Positions 16,201 to 23,952 of a stretch of DNA of 64,000 bases are shown here, piece by piece. The DNA comes from Nocardia sp. NBC_00416 (GTDB lineage Bacteria; Actinomycetota; Actinomycetes; Mycobacteriales; Mycobacteriaceae), in contig NZ_CP107932.1 of the NCBI RefSeq assembly GCF_036032445.1, positions 3,660,501 through 3,724,500 on the forward strand, read 5' to 3'. A program made the position numbers and the translations under genes. How positions within the stretch are numbered: position 1 is the first letter of the stretch; the number at the start of each line of letters is the position of its first letter. Under the pieces are notes generated by a model that was given only the letters and a program-made list of their open reading frames with translations, was not told the origin of the DNA and searched no databases.

Positions 16201-16655
16201 TTGCCCGCGAGCACTTCGTCACCGGCGGCCAGCGTCAGCGCGACCATGCACACCCGGTCCTCGAACCGCTCCAGGTAACGCTTGCCGTCGAAGGTCTTCA
16301 GCGTGTACGAGGTGTAGTACTTGAACGCGCCGAGGAAGGTGGGGAACCGGAACTTCGCGGCGTACGCCTGCTGGAACAGCTTCTTCACGAAAGCCCGGCT
16401 GTACTGGTCCAGTACCTCGGGTTCGTAGTACTTCTCCTCGACGAGGTAGTCGAGCTTCTCGTCGAGGTTGTGGAAGAAGACGGTGTTCTGGTTGACGTGC
16501 TGCAGGAAGTACTGGTTGGCGGCCTCGCGATCCTTGTCGAACTGGATGCTGCCGTCCGGTCCGTACAGGTTCAGCATCGCGTTGAGGGCGTGGTAGTCCA
16601 GCACCTCACCGGGAACGCCTTCGCGCTGCGCGGGCTGCTCGAGCCGGGCCGTCAT
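13269..16655 (-). CDS. nrdE: Ribonucleotide reductase class Ib alpha subunit with intein
   Basis: The 1128-residue precursor contains a 409-residue intein (183-591); the spliced protein would be 719 residues, normal for NrdE. It reduces ribonucleoside diphosphates with NrdF, NrdI and NrdH. The exteins carry the N-terminal segment DYHALNAMLNLY, the conserved NSGKKQRGEPVS, the radical-transfer region and the C-terminal redox pair CVSCML. The ATG at 16655 overlaps the nrdI stop (ATGA); an upstream TTG is less likely. The intein splits the sequence between GEPVS and CFLLRIEDN, at an active-site cysteine. No nrdF is seen nearby. Confidence 0.95.
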   Translation of the reverse strand: MTARLEQPAQREGVPGEVLDYHALNAMLNLYGPDGSIQFDKDREAANQYFLQHVNQNTVFFHNLDEKLDYLVEEKYYEPEVLDQYSRAFVKKLFQQAYAAKFRFPTFLGAFKYYTSYTLKTFDGKRYLERFEDRVCMVALTLAAGDEVLAGKLVEEIIDGRFQPATPTFLNSGKKQRGEPVSCFPAGTPIDTSDGPRPIETLRAGDRVLSHDGSYSLVEELIENPNDQALVSISHFGHKEPIRCTPEHPILVWTARDVETLIDGDGADPFNGFVWLAAQDVQPSDFIVTAAPLDTRDPRVFDLMDFVGAGVYEEVDGLIHKVDVDAKHRNKQRHSQRFVAVNRHVEESYELGLILGWYLAEGHVSKRSSVEGIQPNGVHFTLGAHEVEYHVELGMAFKQVFGVDLSLHTNHSDHSTRMVCNSKVVASLLLSMAGTGYSTKRLAHDVMTADEDFQRGLLAGLFRGDGCSTSGGMVLDLVNPELVDQVQSLLRRLGIISVVRTYINQAGNPTGQVFVPGLPGTNEEFIFDTGKNLHNYTGRKGTKRSTYQTVHGRHVFGIRAIERTDETPERVYNLHVEGTHTYAIRGAVVHNCFLLRIEDNMESIGRSINSALQLSKRGGGVALLLSNIREHGAPIKKIENQSSGVIPIMKLLEDSFSYANQLGARQGAGAVYLHAHHPDIYRFLDTKRENADEKIRIKTLSLGVVIPDITFELAKKNEDMYLFSPYDVERIYGKPFADIDVTEKYYEMVDDKRIRKSKIKAREFFQTIAELQFESGYPYIMFEDTVNRANPIAGKITHSNLCSEILQVSTPSIYNDDLTYSQVGKDISCNLGSLNIAKAMDSPDFARTIEVAIRALTAVSDQTHIYSVPSIEQGNNSSHAIGLGQMNLHGFLARERIYYGSEEGLDFTNIYFYTVVYHALRASNLIARERGTYFGGFPESKYATGEYFDKYTDSVWEPQTERVAALFAEAGIRIPTQDDWRELKAAVMEHGLYNQNLQAVPPTGSISYINHSTSSIHPVASKIEIRKEGKIGRVYYPAPYMTNDNLDYYQDAYEIGYEKIIDTYAAATQHVDQGLSLTLFFKDTASTRDLNRAQIYAWRKGIKTLYYIRLRQMALEGTEVEGCVSCML
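14883..16109 (-). mobile_element. Intein with LAGLIDADG homing endonuclease in NrdE
   Basis: 409 residues from Cys183 (CFPAGTPIDTSDGPRPIETL, splicing block A) to the terminal VVHN, followed by the extein Cys. Block B is seen in RCTPEHPILV, and the two dodecapeptide motifs of a LAGLIDADG endonuclease in LILGWYLAEGH and LLAGLFRGDG. All residues for splicing (Cys1, block B TxxH-type, C-terminal HN, +1 Cys) are present, so it is probably active. The first extein codons after the C-terminal junction (TGT TTT CTT CTT CGC ATA) are atypical for this GC-rich genome. Confidence 0.92.
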
Positions 16656-17101
16656 ACCTGCTGATGCTGTCGTTGTTGCTGCCAAAACAATCCCAATCCC
16701 TCGCGGACGCGGGCGACGTCCTCAGCGGTTCCCATGAGTTCGAAGCGGTACAGGTAGGGCACCCCGCATTTGCGCGAGATCACATCACCTGCGAAGCAGA
16801 AGGTGTCGCCGAAGTTCGTGTTCCCCGCGGCGATCACCCCGCGCAACAGTGCGCGGTTGTGCGGATCGTTGAGGAACTTGGCGACCTGGCGCGGTACGAA
16901 TTCCTTGTCCGAGCGCGTCGAGCCCAGGACCTGCCGACCGCCCCCGTAGGTGGGGACGATCAGCACGTAGGGGTCGTCGACCCGCAGTGTGTCGGTGGTG
17001 TGCAGGGGGATCCGGAGAGCCGGGATGTCCAGCTTCTCGACGAATCGGTGCGTGTTCTGCGAAGCGCTGGAGAAGTAGACCAGCGTATTCGATTCCGACA
17101 T
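16652..17101 (-). CDS. nrdI: Ribonucleotide reductase activating flavodoxin NrdI
   Basis: A 149-residue flavodoxin-like protein that supplies oxidant to the Mn cofactor of NrdF. The start is LVYFSSASQNTHRFVEKL (FMN phosphate loop SSASxNTxR), followed by VLIVPTYGGG and GVIAAGNTNFGDTFCFAGD, all typical of NrdI. The ATG at 17101 follows GGAGGTGAG. It is the middle gene of nrdH-nrdI-nrdE and overlaps nrdE by 4 bases. Confidence 0.95.
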   Translation of the reverse strand: MSESNTLVYFSSASQNTHRFVEKLDIPALRIPLHTTDTLRVDDPYVLIVPTYGGGRQVLGSTRSDKEFVPRQVAKFLNDPHNRALLRGVIAAGNTNFGDTFCFAGDVISRKCGVPYLYRFELMGTAEDVARVREGLGLFWQQQRQHQQV

Positions 17102-17219
17102 CTCACCTCCCCTGCTCCCCGACCCGATGCGGGCGTGTGTTCGGTCAGGCTGTGTCCATTGCGCCCGAGCGCGGGCCCTGCGTGGCAACGCTCGGCTGCC
17201 ACCTCCGGGCCCGACGCAC

Positions 17220-17450
17220 TCAGGCGGCGACGGTGGCCAGCGCCTTGATGCGATCCGGCCGGAAGCCGGACCAGTGCTCGTCGCCGGAGACGACGACGGG
17301 GGCCTGCAGGTAGCCGAGCGCCATCACATAGTCGCGGGCGTCGGCGTCCTCGGAGATATCGATGACGCGGTACTCCACCCCGACCTTGTCGAGGGCCTTA
17401 TAGGTGGCATTGCACTGGACGCAAGCGGGCTTGGTGTACACGGTGATCAT
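17220..17450 (-). CDS. nrdH: Glutaredoxin-like protein NrdH
   Basis: A 76-residue thioredoxin-fold electron donor for class Ib reductase. The active site is CVQC (residues 10-13), and the C-terminal WSGFRPDRI motif is the NrdH signature. The ATG at 17450 follows GAGAGAGGG. First gene of the operon; 118 bases separate it from nrdI. Confidence 0.95.
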   Translation of the reverse strand: MITVYTKPACVQCNATYKALDKVGVEYRVIDISEDADARDYVMALGYLQAPVVVSGDEHWSGFRPDRIKALATVAA

Positions 17451-17694
17451 TCGAGTCCCTCTCTCCTGTGCCAATGTGCGGGGTGCGTGGCCCTGCGTGC
17501 TGACGGACCGCCGGCCTCCGGGCCGATGCTGCCCGCACGCCCGATCCAGCCGGGGATCCCTATGGGGTGCGGTGCCATCGGCACGATCGGATGATCCTGC
17601 GCAAACTCCGAGGACCAGCCCTGAAACTCCATGTCCGGGCCGGTTCCGCCTCTCGCCGGCGGGAGTCTTGCACCGCCGTCTCCAGGCATCGATG

Positions 17695-17741
17695 ACACTA
17701 CACCTAGTGGCCGACAATAAAAACAACACGAGATGTTGCGA
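17695..17741 (-). promoter_or_regulatory. NrdR box pair and promoter region of nrdHIE
   Basis: ACACTACACCTAGTGG (17695-17710) matches the NrdR box consensus ACACTATATATAGTGT at most positions, and a weaker copy ACACGAGATGTTGCGA starts 31 bases on (17726-17741), the helical spacing usual for NrdR pairs. A minus-strand promoter (TTGTTT with TAGTGT-like -10) overlaps them. NrdR represses reductase genes when dATP is high. The 524-base gap 17451-17974 otherwise holds a leader of about 240 bases without a gene. Confidence 0.7.
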
Positions 17742-17921
17742 GTCACAACCATGTGATTTCACCGCTGTAAGCCGCAGGACAGCAACTCGACACGCCGCGT
17801 ACACCGTGGTCCAGATCACAAACAGACCGAGCCAGTTCCTTTTCAGCAAACGCAGGAGAGTACGTCTGTCACACCAGTCGCCGGAACCCCAGTGGACCCT
17901 CGAATCACTTCCCGACACACA

Positions 17922-17961
17922 CGCGAGGGCCGCCCCGTCCGATGACGGGGCGGCCCTCGCG
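17922..17961. terminator. 18-bp perfect hairpin terminator
   Basis: An 18-base arm (17922-17939, CGCGAGGGCC...) pairs perfectly with 17944-17961 around a 4-base loop. It starts 13 bases past the stop of the FMN reductase and insulates the nrdHIE promoter from it. Confidence 0.85.
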
Positions 17962-17974
17962 CAGTACCGCGGGA

Positions 17975-18544
17975 TCAGGCGGAGACGAGCTCCCCGCTGG
18001 CGGCGGTGACGAGCACCTTCAGCGCCTCGCCCAGCTCGCGCTGCGCCTCGGCGTCCTCACGCGGATGGTTCGCGCCGAAACGCTCGCCCCAGCCGGCGTA
18101 GTGCAGGTGCGCTTCCTCGACGACCTTGCCGCCGGCGACGCCGACGACCTTGACGATGTCGCCGTGCGCCCACTTGGCGGCGTTGGGGCTGATCGAACCA
18201 CTGAGGGCGGCCACCGGCTTACCGCCGATCGCACCCGCGCCGTAGGGCCGGGACAGCCAATCGATCGCGTTCTTCAGCACCGCGGGGACGCTGCCGTTAT
18301 ATTCCGGGGTGACCAACAGCAGCCCGTCGCTCGCCGCGACCGCGTCGCGCAGCGCCTGGGCGGCGGCCGGTACCGAACCCGCGGTGTCGATGTCCTCGTT
18401 GTAGAAGGGAATCTCGCCGATACCCTCGTAGATGGCGACCTCGGCGCCGTCGGGCGCGGTCGAGACCGCCGCCTCGGCGATCTGCCGACTGATCGAGGCG
18501 CCACGAAGGCTGCCGACGAGGACGACGATACGGGCCTGGCTCAT
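17975..18544 (-). CDS. NADPH-dependent FMN/quinone reductase
   Basis: A 189-residue flavodoxin-like reductase. GSLRGASISRQIA (residue 12 on) is the FMN phosphate loop, and TPEYNGSVPAVLKNAIDWLSRP (near 80) the hallmark of the NADPH:FMN reductase/azoreductase-like family. It probably reduces quinones, chromate or azo compounds with NADPH. The ATG at 18544 has AGGAG upstream. Divergent from a TetR gene with two palindromes between, so it is probably induced by the regulator's ligand. Confidence 0.88.
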   Translation of the reverse strand: MSQARIVVLVGSLRGASISRQIAEAAVSTAPDGAEVAIYEGIGEIPFYNEDIDTAGSVPAAAQALRDAVAASDGLLLVTPEYNGSVPAVLKNAIDWLSRPYGAGAIGGKPVAALSGSISPNAAKWAHGDIVKVVGVAGGKVVEEAHLHYAGWGERFGANHPREDAEAQRELGEALKVLVTAASGELVSA

Positions 18545-18566
18545 GTTCACTCCTGCGGTACTAGTT

Positions 18567-18608
18567 GTGTGATGATCGCACTGCCCTGATCAACCGGACC
18601 ACGGTCCG
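18567..18608. promoter_or_regulatory. Two palindromic operators between FMN reductase and TetR gene
   Basis: GTGTGATGATCGCAC (18567-18581) is an imperfect palindrome centred on G, and CGGACC-AC-GGTCCG (18595-18608) is a perfect 6+6 palindrome. Both lie in the 93-base divergent gap. Confidence 0.6.
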
Positions 18609-18637
18609 CTACATTCCTCGGAGGAACGCGCGCCGCC

Positions 18638-19369
18638 GTGAACTACGACACACTCCGTTCGGATCCCGCCGGACCCGACCGCCCCGGCGAACCGCTGCCG
18701 TCCCCCGCGGCCGCAGCGAAATCCACCGTGCCCCCGACCTTGCGGGTTCACCCGGCCGATCGCGTCGGTCCCGAGCTACCCGGCACCGCCGAACCCGCCG
18801 AGCGCGCCGACGCCGCGCGCAACCGGCGGCGACTGCTCGACGCCGCCCAGGAGCTCGTCCGCGCACACGGAGTCGACGCGCTCACGATGGACGCCCTGGC
18901 CAAACGCGCCGGAGTCGGAAAAGGCACGGTGTTCCGGCGCTTCGGCAACCGGACCGGTCTGATGTACGCACTGCTCGACCATTCCGAGACGCTCGCGCAG
19001 CAGGCGTTCATCTTCGGTCCGCCGCCCTTGGGCCCGGGAGCGCCACCGATCGATCGTCTGGTCGCCTTCGGGCGGGCCCGGCTGCTCGATATCCAGGTGG
19101 AGGGCGAACTCCACCGCGCGGCCGAACTCGGGTCCTCCGAACACCACTACAGCAGCAAGCCCTACCGCGTGCTGAACACCCACGTGGCGATGCTGCTGCG
19201 CGACGCGGCAACCCCGGGCGATATCGCCCTGCTGACCGATACTCTGCTGGCCGCGCTCGGCGCCGGCCTCGTCCTGCACCAGATCCGCACCCTCGGCTAC
19301 ACCCGCGAACAGATCGGCGACAACTGGGAAGCCCTGGTTCGCCGAGTCGCCGGACCCGGCGCGCAGTAG
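18638..19369 (+). CDS. TetR/AcrR family transcriptional regulator
   Basis: A 243-residue repressor with an unusually long, Pro-rich N-terminal extension (about 60 residues) before the helix-turn-helix (LTMDALAKRAGVGKGTVFRRFGNRTGLM, about 87-114). The GTG at 18638 is 13 bases after GGAGG, a long spacing; a later start would remove the extension, but none is clearly better. Likely controls the divergent FMN reductase. Confidence 0.85.
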   Translation: MNYDTLRSDPAGPDRPGEPLPSPAAAAKSTVPPTLRVHPADRVGPELPGTAEPAERADAARNRRRLLDAAQELVRAHGVDALTMDALAKRAGVGKGTVFRRFGNRTGLMYALLDHSETLAQQAFIFGPPPLGPGAPPIDRLVAFGRARLLDIQVEGELHRAAELGSSEHHYSSKPYRVLNTHVAMLLRDAATPGDIALLTDTLLAALGAGLVLHQIRTLGYTREQIGDNWEALVRRVAGPGAQ

Positions 19370-19380
19370 AGTGATCCGGC

Positions 19381-20205
19381 ATGGGAAACCTGCGTGAACA
19401 GATCATCTCCGAACTGGGTGTGCTGCCGGCGATCGAACCGAAGGACGAGGTTCGGCGTCGGATCGATTTCCTGAAGGCCTATCTGCGCGCCACCCCCGCC
19501 AAGGGTTTCGTGCTGGGGATCAGCGGCGGCCAGGACAGCGCACTCACCGGACGGCTGTGCCAGCTGGCCACCGAAGAGTTGCGCGCCGAGGGCCACGAGA
19601 CGCGATTCGTCGCGGTCCGGCTGCCCTACGGTGTGCAGGCCGACGAAGCCGACGCCCGGCTCGCCATGACGTTCGTGGCCCCCGACGAATCGGTGGTGGT
19701 GAACGTCCGGCCCGGCGCCAATGCCGTGGCGGCCGAGGTGGCTTCGGCGCTCAAGGTCGGCAAACTACGGGATTTCGTCCGCGGAAATATCAAGGCCCGG
19801 GAGCGGATGGTGATCCAGTACGCCCTCGCCGGGCAGGAGAACCTGCTGGTGGTCGGCACCGATCACGCCGCCGAAGCGGTAACCGGGTTCTTCACCAAAT
19901 TCGGTGACGGCGGCGTGGACGTAACCCCGCTGACCGGTTTGTCCAAACGACAGGGCGCGGCACTGCTGCAGGAACTGGGCGCCCCGGCGCGGCTGTGGTC
20001 CAAGGTGCCGACGGCCGATCTGGAGGACGATCGACCGGCCCTGCCCGACGAAGAAGCACTGGGCCTGCGCTACAACGAGATCGACGACTATCTCGAAGGC
20101 AAGGATGTGACCGACGAGGTCGCGCAGCGGGTCGAGACGATCTTCCGCAACACCCGGCACAAGCGGACCGTACCGGTCACCCCGCTCGACGACTGGTGGC
20201 GCTGA
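19381..20205 (+). CDS. nadE: Ammonia-dependent NAD+ synthetase
   Basis: A 274-residue enzyme that adenylates and amidates nicotinic acid adenine dinucleotide. The pyrophosphatase P-loop SGGQDS (about residue 46) and the GTDHAAEAVTGFFTKFGDGGVD segment (about 160) are diagnostic, and the length is that of the short NH3-dependent form without a glutaminase domain. A TAGAGT box 8 bases before the ATG suggests a leaderless transcript starting between the TetR gene and nadE. Confidence 0.95.
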   Translation: MGNLREQIISELGVLPAIEPKDEVRRRIDFLKAYLRATPAKGFVLGISGGQDSALTGRLCQLATEELRAEGHETRFVAVRLPYGVQADEADARLAMTFVAPDESVVVNVRPGANAVAAEVASALKVGKLRDFVRGNIKARERMVIQYALAGQENLLVVGTDHAAEAVTGFFTKFGDGGVDVTPLTGLSKRQGAALLQELGAPARLWSKVPTADLEDDRPALPDEEALGLRYNEIDDYLEGKDVTDEVAQRVETIFRNTRHKRTVPVTPLDDWWR

Positions 20206-20215
20206 ACGCGGTGGA

Positions 20216-20458
20216 TCAGCCGCCCGCGAAAGGCGGCATGACATCGACGCGCGGGGTCAGCGTCGCCGCGCTGTCCCGGGTCAGCTCGTCGTCCATCAGG
20301 TACGCGCAGACGGCGAGCATCTTGTCCAGGCCGGGACCGTAGGTCGCGGTCAGCCGGGTACGGAGATCGCCGACCGTCGCACCGGGCGGCAGGTCGAGGG
20401 TTTCGGTGCTCTTGCCGACGGCGTCGGCGACGGCGGCGAAGTAGCGGACCTCAACCAC
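20216..20458 (-). CDS. moaD: Molybdopterin synthase small subunit MoaD
   Basis: An 80-residue ubiquitin-like sulfur carrier ending in FAGG; the terminal Gly-Gly is adenylated and thiocarboxylated. VEVRYFAAVADAVGK is the first strand and turn. The GTG start at 20458 overlaps the moaA stop by 8 bases and has GGGAG at 7 bases. Partner of MoaE (23945), which is in the divergent operon. Confidence 0.9.
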   Translation of the reverse strand: MVEVRYFAAVADAVGKSTETLDLPPGATVGDLRTRLTATYGPGLDKMLAVCAYLMDDELTRDSAATLTPRVDVMPPFAGG

Positions 20459-21509
20459 CAATTGCTCCCATCGTGCGTTCGGGCGGGACGAAGTCCGCGG
20501 CATCGATACCGTGACCCGCCCATTTCTGCCACATCGCCCCGCGCCACAGCTGCGCGAGCTCGTCGTCGCTCGCGCCCGCGCGCAGACTCGCGCGCAGGTC
20601 GAACTCCTGATCGCTGAACAGGCAGGACCGCAGCATACCGTCGGCGGTGAGCCGGGTGCGGTCGCAGGTATCGCAGAACTTCCGGGTCACCGACGCGATG
20701 ATGCCGACGGTCGCGGGGCCCTCGCCGACCAGCCAGGTCTCCGCGGGGGCGGCCGGATCGGCGCGACCGACGGCGGTGAGCCGGTATCGGGCGCCGAGCA
20801 CCTCGAGCAGTTCGTCGGCGGTGACCATATTGGCCCGCGCCCATTCGTGATCGGCGTCGAGCGGCATCTCCTCGATGAAGCGCAGTTCGCACCCCGCGTC
20901 CAGGCACCAGCGCAGCAGGTCCGCGGATCCGTCGAGGGTTTGCCGCATGAGCACCGCGTTCACCTTCACCGGTGACAGTCCGGCCGCGACCGCGGCGCGA
21001 ATACCGGAAAGCGCGGAGTCCAGCCGGTCACGCCGCGTCAGCCGGGCGAACCCGTCCCGGTCCACGGTGTCCAGGGAGATATTGACCCGGCTCAACCCCG
21101 CCGCGGCCAGACCGGCAGCCCGATGGCGCAGCCCGATCCCGTTGGAGGTCATGGCCAGGGGAATCTCCGGTACGGCCGCGTGGCAGCCGGCGACGATCTC
21201 CTCCAGATCGCGGCGCATCAGCGGCTCGCCGCCGGTGAACCGGACCTCGCGCACACCCAGTTCACGGACGGCGAGGCCGACCAGGCGGACGATCTCGGCG
21301 GCCGAGAGCAGTTCGTCGGCCGGGATGGCGGGCAGACCTTCCTCGGGCATGCAGTAGGTACAGCGCAGCGAGCACTTCTCCGTGATGGACACCCGCAGAT
21401 CCCGCGCGATGCGGCCGAACCGGTCCACCAGCAGCGGCGTTTCCGGACGTCCATCGAGTGATGGGCGCCCCGACCGCACCGTGGGAATCCCCATTTCGAC
21501 CAGCGTCAC
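20451..21509 (-). CDS. moaA: GTP 3',8-cyclase MoaA
   Basis: A 352-residue radical SAM enzyme for the first step of molybdenum cofactor synthesis. It has the N-terminal cluster CSLRCTYC (CxxxCxxC), SAM-binding FTGGEPLMRRDL, the C-terminal cluster ligands CDTC...RSC, and the essential C-terminal Gly-Gly (GAIGG). The GTG at 21509 gives the N-terminus VTLVEMGIPTV, which resembles mycobacterial MoaA starts; an ATG three codons earlier is possible. A TACATAAT box directly upstream argues for a leaderless transcript. Confidence 0.93.
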   Translation of the reverse strand: MTLVEMGIPTVRSGRPSLDGRPETPLLVDRFGRIARDLRVSITEKCSLRCTYCMPEEGLPAIPADELLSAAEIVRLVGLAVRELGVREVRFTGGEPLMRRDLEEIVAGCHAAVPEIPLAMTSNGIGLRHRAAGLAAAGLSRVNISLDTVDRDGFARLTRRDRLDSALSGIRAAVAAGLSPVKVNAVLMRQTLDGSADLLRWCLDAGCELRFIEEMPLDADHEWARANMVTADELLEVLGARYRLTAVGRADPAAPAETWLVGEGPATVGIIASVTRKFCDTCDRTRLTADGMLRSCLFSDQEFDLRASLRAGASDDELAQLWRGAMWQKWAGHGIDAADFVPPERTMGAIGG

Positions 21510-21516
21510 GCCCTCC

Positions 21517-21524
21517 ATTATGTA
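21517..21524 (-). promoter_or_regulatory. -10 element of the moaA-moaD operon
   Basis: TACATAAT on the minus strand ends 7 bases before the preferred moaA GTG, the spacing expected of a leaderless transcript. A weak -35 (GTGCCG) lies 16 bases upstream of CATAAT. Confidence 0.55.
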
Positions 21525-21667
21525 CACCGGGTCGCCGTCGGCACGGGGCCTCGCCGAGATCCGCCGTTCTCGCAACGGCCGAGCCGGCGGCGGCGACGAG
21601 CCGTCGCGCGCTCCATCCGACGCCCACAGGGCGGCGCTCGTCGGGCCCGCGCCACTAGTCTGGATCT

Positions 21668-22891
21668 ATGATTTCTCGGCCCGCCAGTCGTCCGGTCCGG
21701 TCGGCCGACGACTACCGCGACACCATCGAGCAGCTGCTGCGCCCCCTCGCCGCCCGGCCGGTCGAGTACGTGTCCGTGGCCGACGCACTCGGCCGCCAGC
21801 TCGCCGAGGATCTGCGCGCACCGATCGATCTCCCGGTGTTCCGGAACTCGGCCATGGACGGGTACGCGGTGCGGGCCCAGGATGTGGCGGTCACTCCCGT
21901 GACCCTTCCGCTGACCGGTGTGGTGGCCGCCGGCGATCCCGGACGCGAAGCGCTGGCGCCCGGTACCGCACGCAAGGTGATGACCGGCGCTCCCTTACCC
22001 AGTGGCACGGAATGTGTTGTCCCGGTAGAGGATACGACCTCCGACGCGACCTCGGTGCACATCGCGCGGGGCCGTTCGGCCGGTGAATTCGTTCGGGAAC
22101 CGGGCACCGACATCCGCGCCGGCGCCGACCTGGTGCCCGCCGCCACCATGCTCGCGCCGCGGCATATCGCCGCGCTGGCCGCCGCCGGGCTGGACCGGAT
22201 ACCGGTGTTCACGCCGGTACGGGCGGTGGTCATCAGCACCGGCAGCGAACTGGCCGCCGCGGGAACCGTGCTGCGGCCGGGACAGATCTACAACTCCAAC
22301 GGGATCGCGCTCGCGGCGGCGCTCACCGCCAACGGTGTCACGGTGGCCGGTGTCGAGCACAGCGGGGACGAGCCCGCGGACTTCCGGCGCCTGCTGCACG
22401 CCGCGACCGCCGCCGCCGATCTGGTGATCACCACGGGCGGGGTCTCCAAGGGCGATTTCGAGGTCGTACGCGAGGTGCTCACCCCGCTCGGCGGCGAATT
22501 CGGATCGGTGGCGATGCAACCGGGCGGACCGCAGGGACTCACGGTGGTGGACGGGGTGCCGGTCCTCAGTTTCCCGGGCAACCCGGTGAGCGCGGTGGTG
22601 TCGTTCGAGGTGCTGGCCCGGCCGATGCTGCGCCGGCTGTCCGGGCTGGGACCGGCGCCGGAATACGAATTGCCGCTGCTCGGCGCGGTGCGCCGCTCGC
22701 CGGAGGGCCGCCGCCAGTTCCTGCGCGGCCGCCTGGTGTGGAACGGCGCGCGCCCGCACGCGGTGGAGGTGGTGTCGGGACCCGGATCCCATCTCGTCGC
22801 GAGCATGGCGGCCGCCGATGTGCTGATCGATATCCCGGCCGCGGTGACCGAACTCCCGCCCGGAGCGTCTGTGCGAGTGTGGACATTATGA
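21668..22891 (+). CDS. moeA: Molybdopterin molybdenumtransferase MoeA
   Basis: A 407-residue enzyme that inserts molybdate into adenylated molybdopterin. Visible family segments: FRNSAMDGYAVRAQD (about 58), VMTGAPLP with GAD following, TTGGVSKGDFEVVREVL (about 258), PGGPQG and LSFPGNPVSAVVSFE (about 300). The ATG at 21668 has TAGTCT 4 bases upstream region-wise at 21658-21663, so the message may be leaderless. Its stop overlaps the next start (ATGA). First gene of a three-gene molybdopterin operon. Confidence 0.94.
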   Translation: MISRPASRPVRSADDYRDTIEQLLRPLAARPVEYVSVADALGRQLAEDLRAPIDLPVFRNSAMDGYAVRAQDVAVTPVTLPLTGVVAAGDPGREALAPGTARKVMTGAPLPSGTECVVPVEDTTSDATSVHIARGRSAGEFVREPGTDIRAGADLVPAATMLAPRHIAALAAAGLDRIPVFTPVRAVVISTGSELAAAGTVLRPGQIYNSNGIALAAALTANGVTVAGVEHSGDEPADFRRLLHAATAAADLVITTGGVSKGDFEVVREVLTPLGGEFGSVAMQPGGPQGLTVVDGVPVLSFPGNPVSAVVSFEVLARPMLRRLSGLGPAPEYELPLLGAVRRSPEGRRQFLRGRLVWNGARPHAVEVVSGPGSHLVASMAAADVLIDIPAAVTELPPGASVRVWTL

Positions 22892-23952
22892 GCGAGTTGT
22901 CGCATGTGGATTCCGCGGGCCGCGCCCGCATGGTGGACGTGAGCGCCAAAGCCGATACCGCCCGGACGGCCGTGGCCGCCGGTGAGCTGCACACCACCGC
23001 CGAGGTGGTCGCGCTGGTCCGCGCCGACGACATGCCGAAGGCCGATGTACTGTCCACCGCCCGGCTCGCCGGTATCGCGGGAGCCAAGAAGACCTCCGAC
23101 CTCATTCCGCTGTGCCATCAGCTCGCGCTCTCCTCGGTGAAGGTCGAGTTCGGATTCACCGACTCCACCATCGCCATCGAGGCCACGGCCAAGACCACCG
23201 GCCCCACCGGAGTGGAGATGGAAGCGCTGACGGCCGTAGCCGTGGCCGGACTCACCCTGCACGACATGGTGAAAGCGCTCGACCCGGCCGCGGTGCTCAA
23301 CGGCGTCCGGCTGCTCGACAAGACCGGCGGCAAACGGGGGCACTGGACCCGGACCGACGAACCCGCCCGACCTTCGGTGCGGCACACCGAACCCGAGGCA
23401 CCCGCGCTCGCACCGCGCAGCGACGCGAGCGGTACCGCCGTGGTTCTCGTGGCGTCCACCGGGGCGGCGGCCGGAACCCGGACCGACACCACCGGCCCGC
23501 AGCTGGTGTCCTGGCTGCGTGACCTCGGGTACACCGTGCGCGGACCGCTCGTCTACCCCGACGCCGGGATCGCCGACGGTCTGGCCGACGCACTGCGGAC
23601 CACCCCGGATCTGGTGGTCACCACCGGTGGCACCGGCGCCTCGCCGACCGACCGCACCCCGGAGGCGACCGCGGCGGTGCTGGACCGGCAACTGCCCGGG
23701 GTGGCCGAGGCCATCCGGCAGCGCGGTACCGCGAAATTCCCGCTCGCGGCACTCAGCCGCGGTGTCGCCGGCCTGTCCGGCCGGTCGGTGGTGGTGAATC
23801 TGCCCGGCTCCCCCGGCGGCGTGAAAGACGGTATCGCGGTACTGGAACCACTGCTCACGCATCTGCTCGCGCAGGTGGCGGGTGGCGGTGCGCACGACAG
23901 CGGGCGCCGCGATCCGGGTACGAATTCGGGAAACGAGAGCGCACATGCCTGA
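22888..23952 (+). CDS. MoaC-MogA/MoaB fusion protein
   Basis: A 354-residue bifunctional protein. Residues 1-155 are MoaC, cyclic pyranopterin monophosphate synthase (SHVDSAGRARMVDVSAK, IPLCHQL, the GVEMEALTAV motif, ML-type KALDP end). After a Pro/Glu/Ala-rich linker (about 160-185), residues 185-330 are a MogA/MoaB adenylyltransferase domain (TTGGTGASPTDRTPEAT and NLPGSPGGVKDGI). The ATG overlaps the moeA stop, and its end overlaps moaE by 8 bases. One protein thus covers an early and a late step of the pathway. Confidence 0.92.
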   Translation: MSELSHVDSAGRARMVDVSAKADTARTAVAAGELHTTAEVVALVRADDMPKADVLSTARLAGIAGAKKTSDLIPLCHQLALSSVKVEFGFTDSTIAIEATAKTTGPTGVEMEALTAVAVAGLTLHDMVKALDPAAVLNGVRLLDKTGGKRGHWTRTDEPARPSVRHTEPEAPALAPRSDASGTAVVLVASTGAAAGTRTDTTGPQLVSWLRDLGYTVRGPLVYPDAGIADGLADALRTTPDLVVTTGGTGASPTDRTPEATAAVLDRQLPGVAEAIRQRGTAKFPLAALSRGVAGLSGRSVVVNLPGSPGGVKDGIAVLEPLLTHLLAQVAGGGAHDSGRRDPGTNSGNESAHA

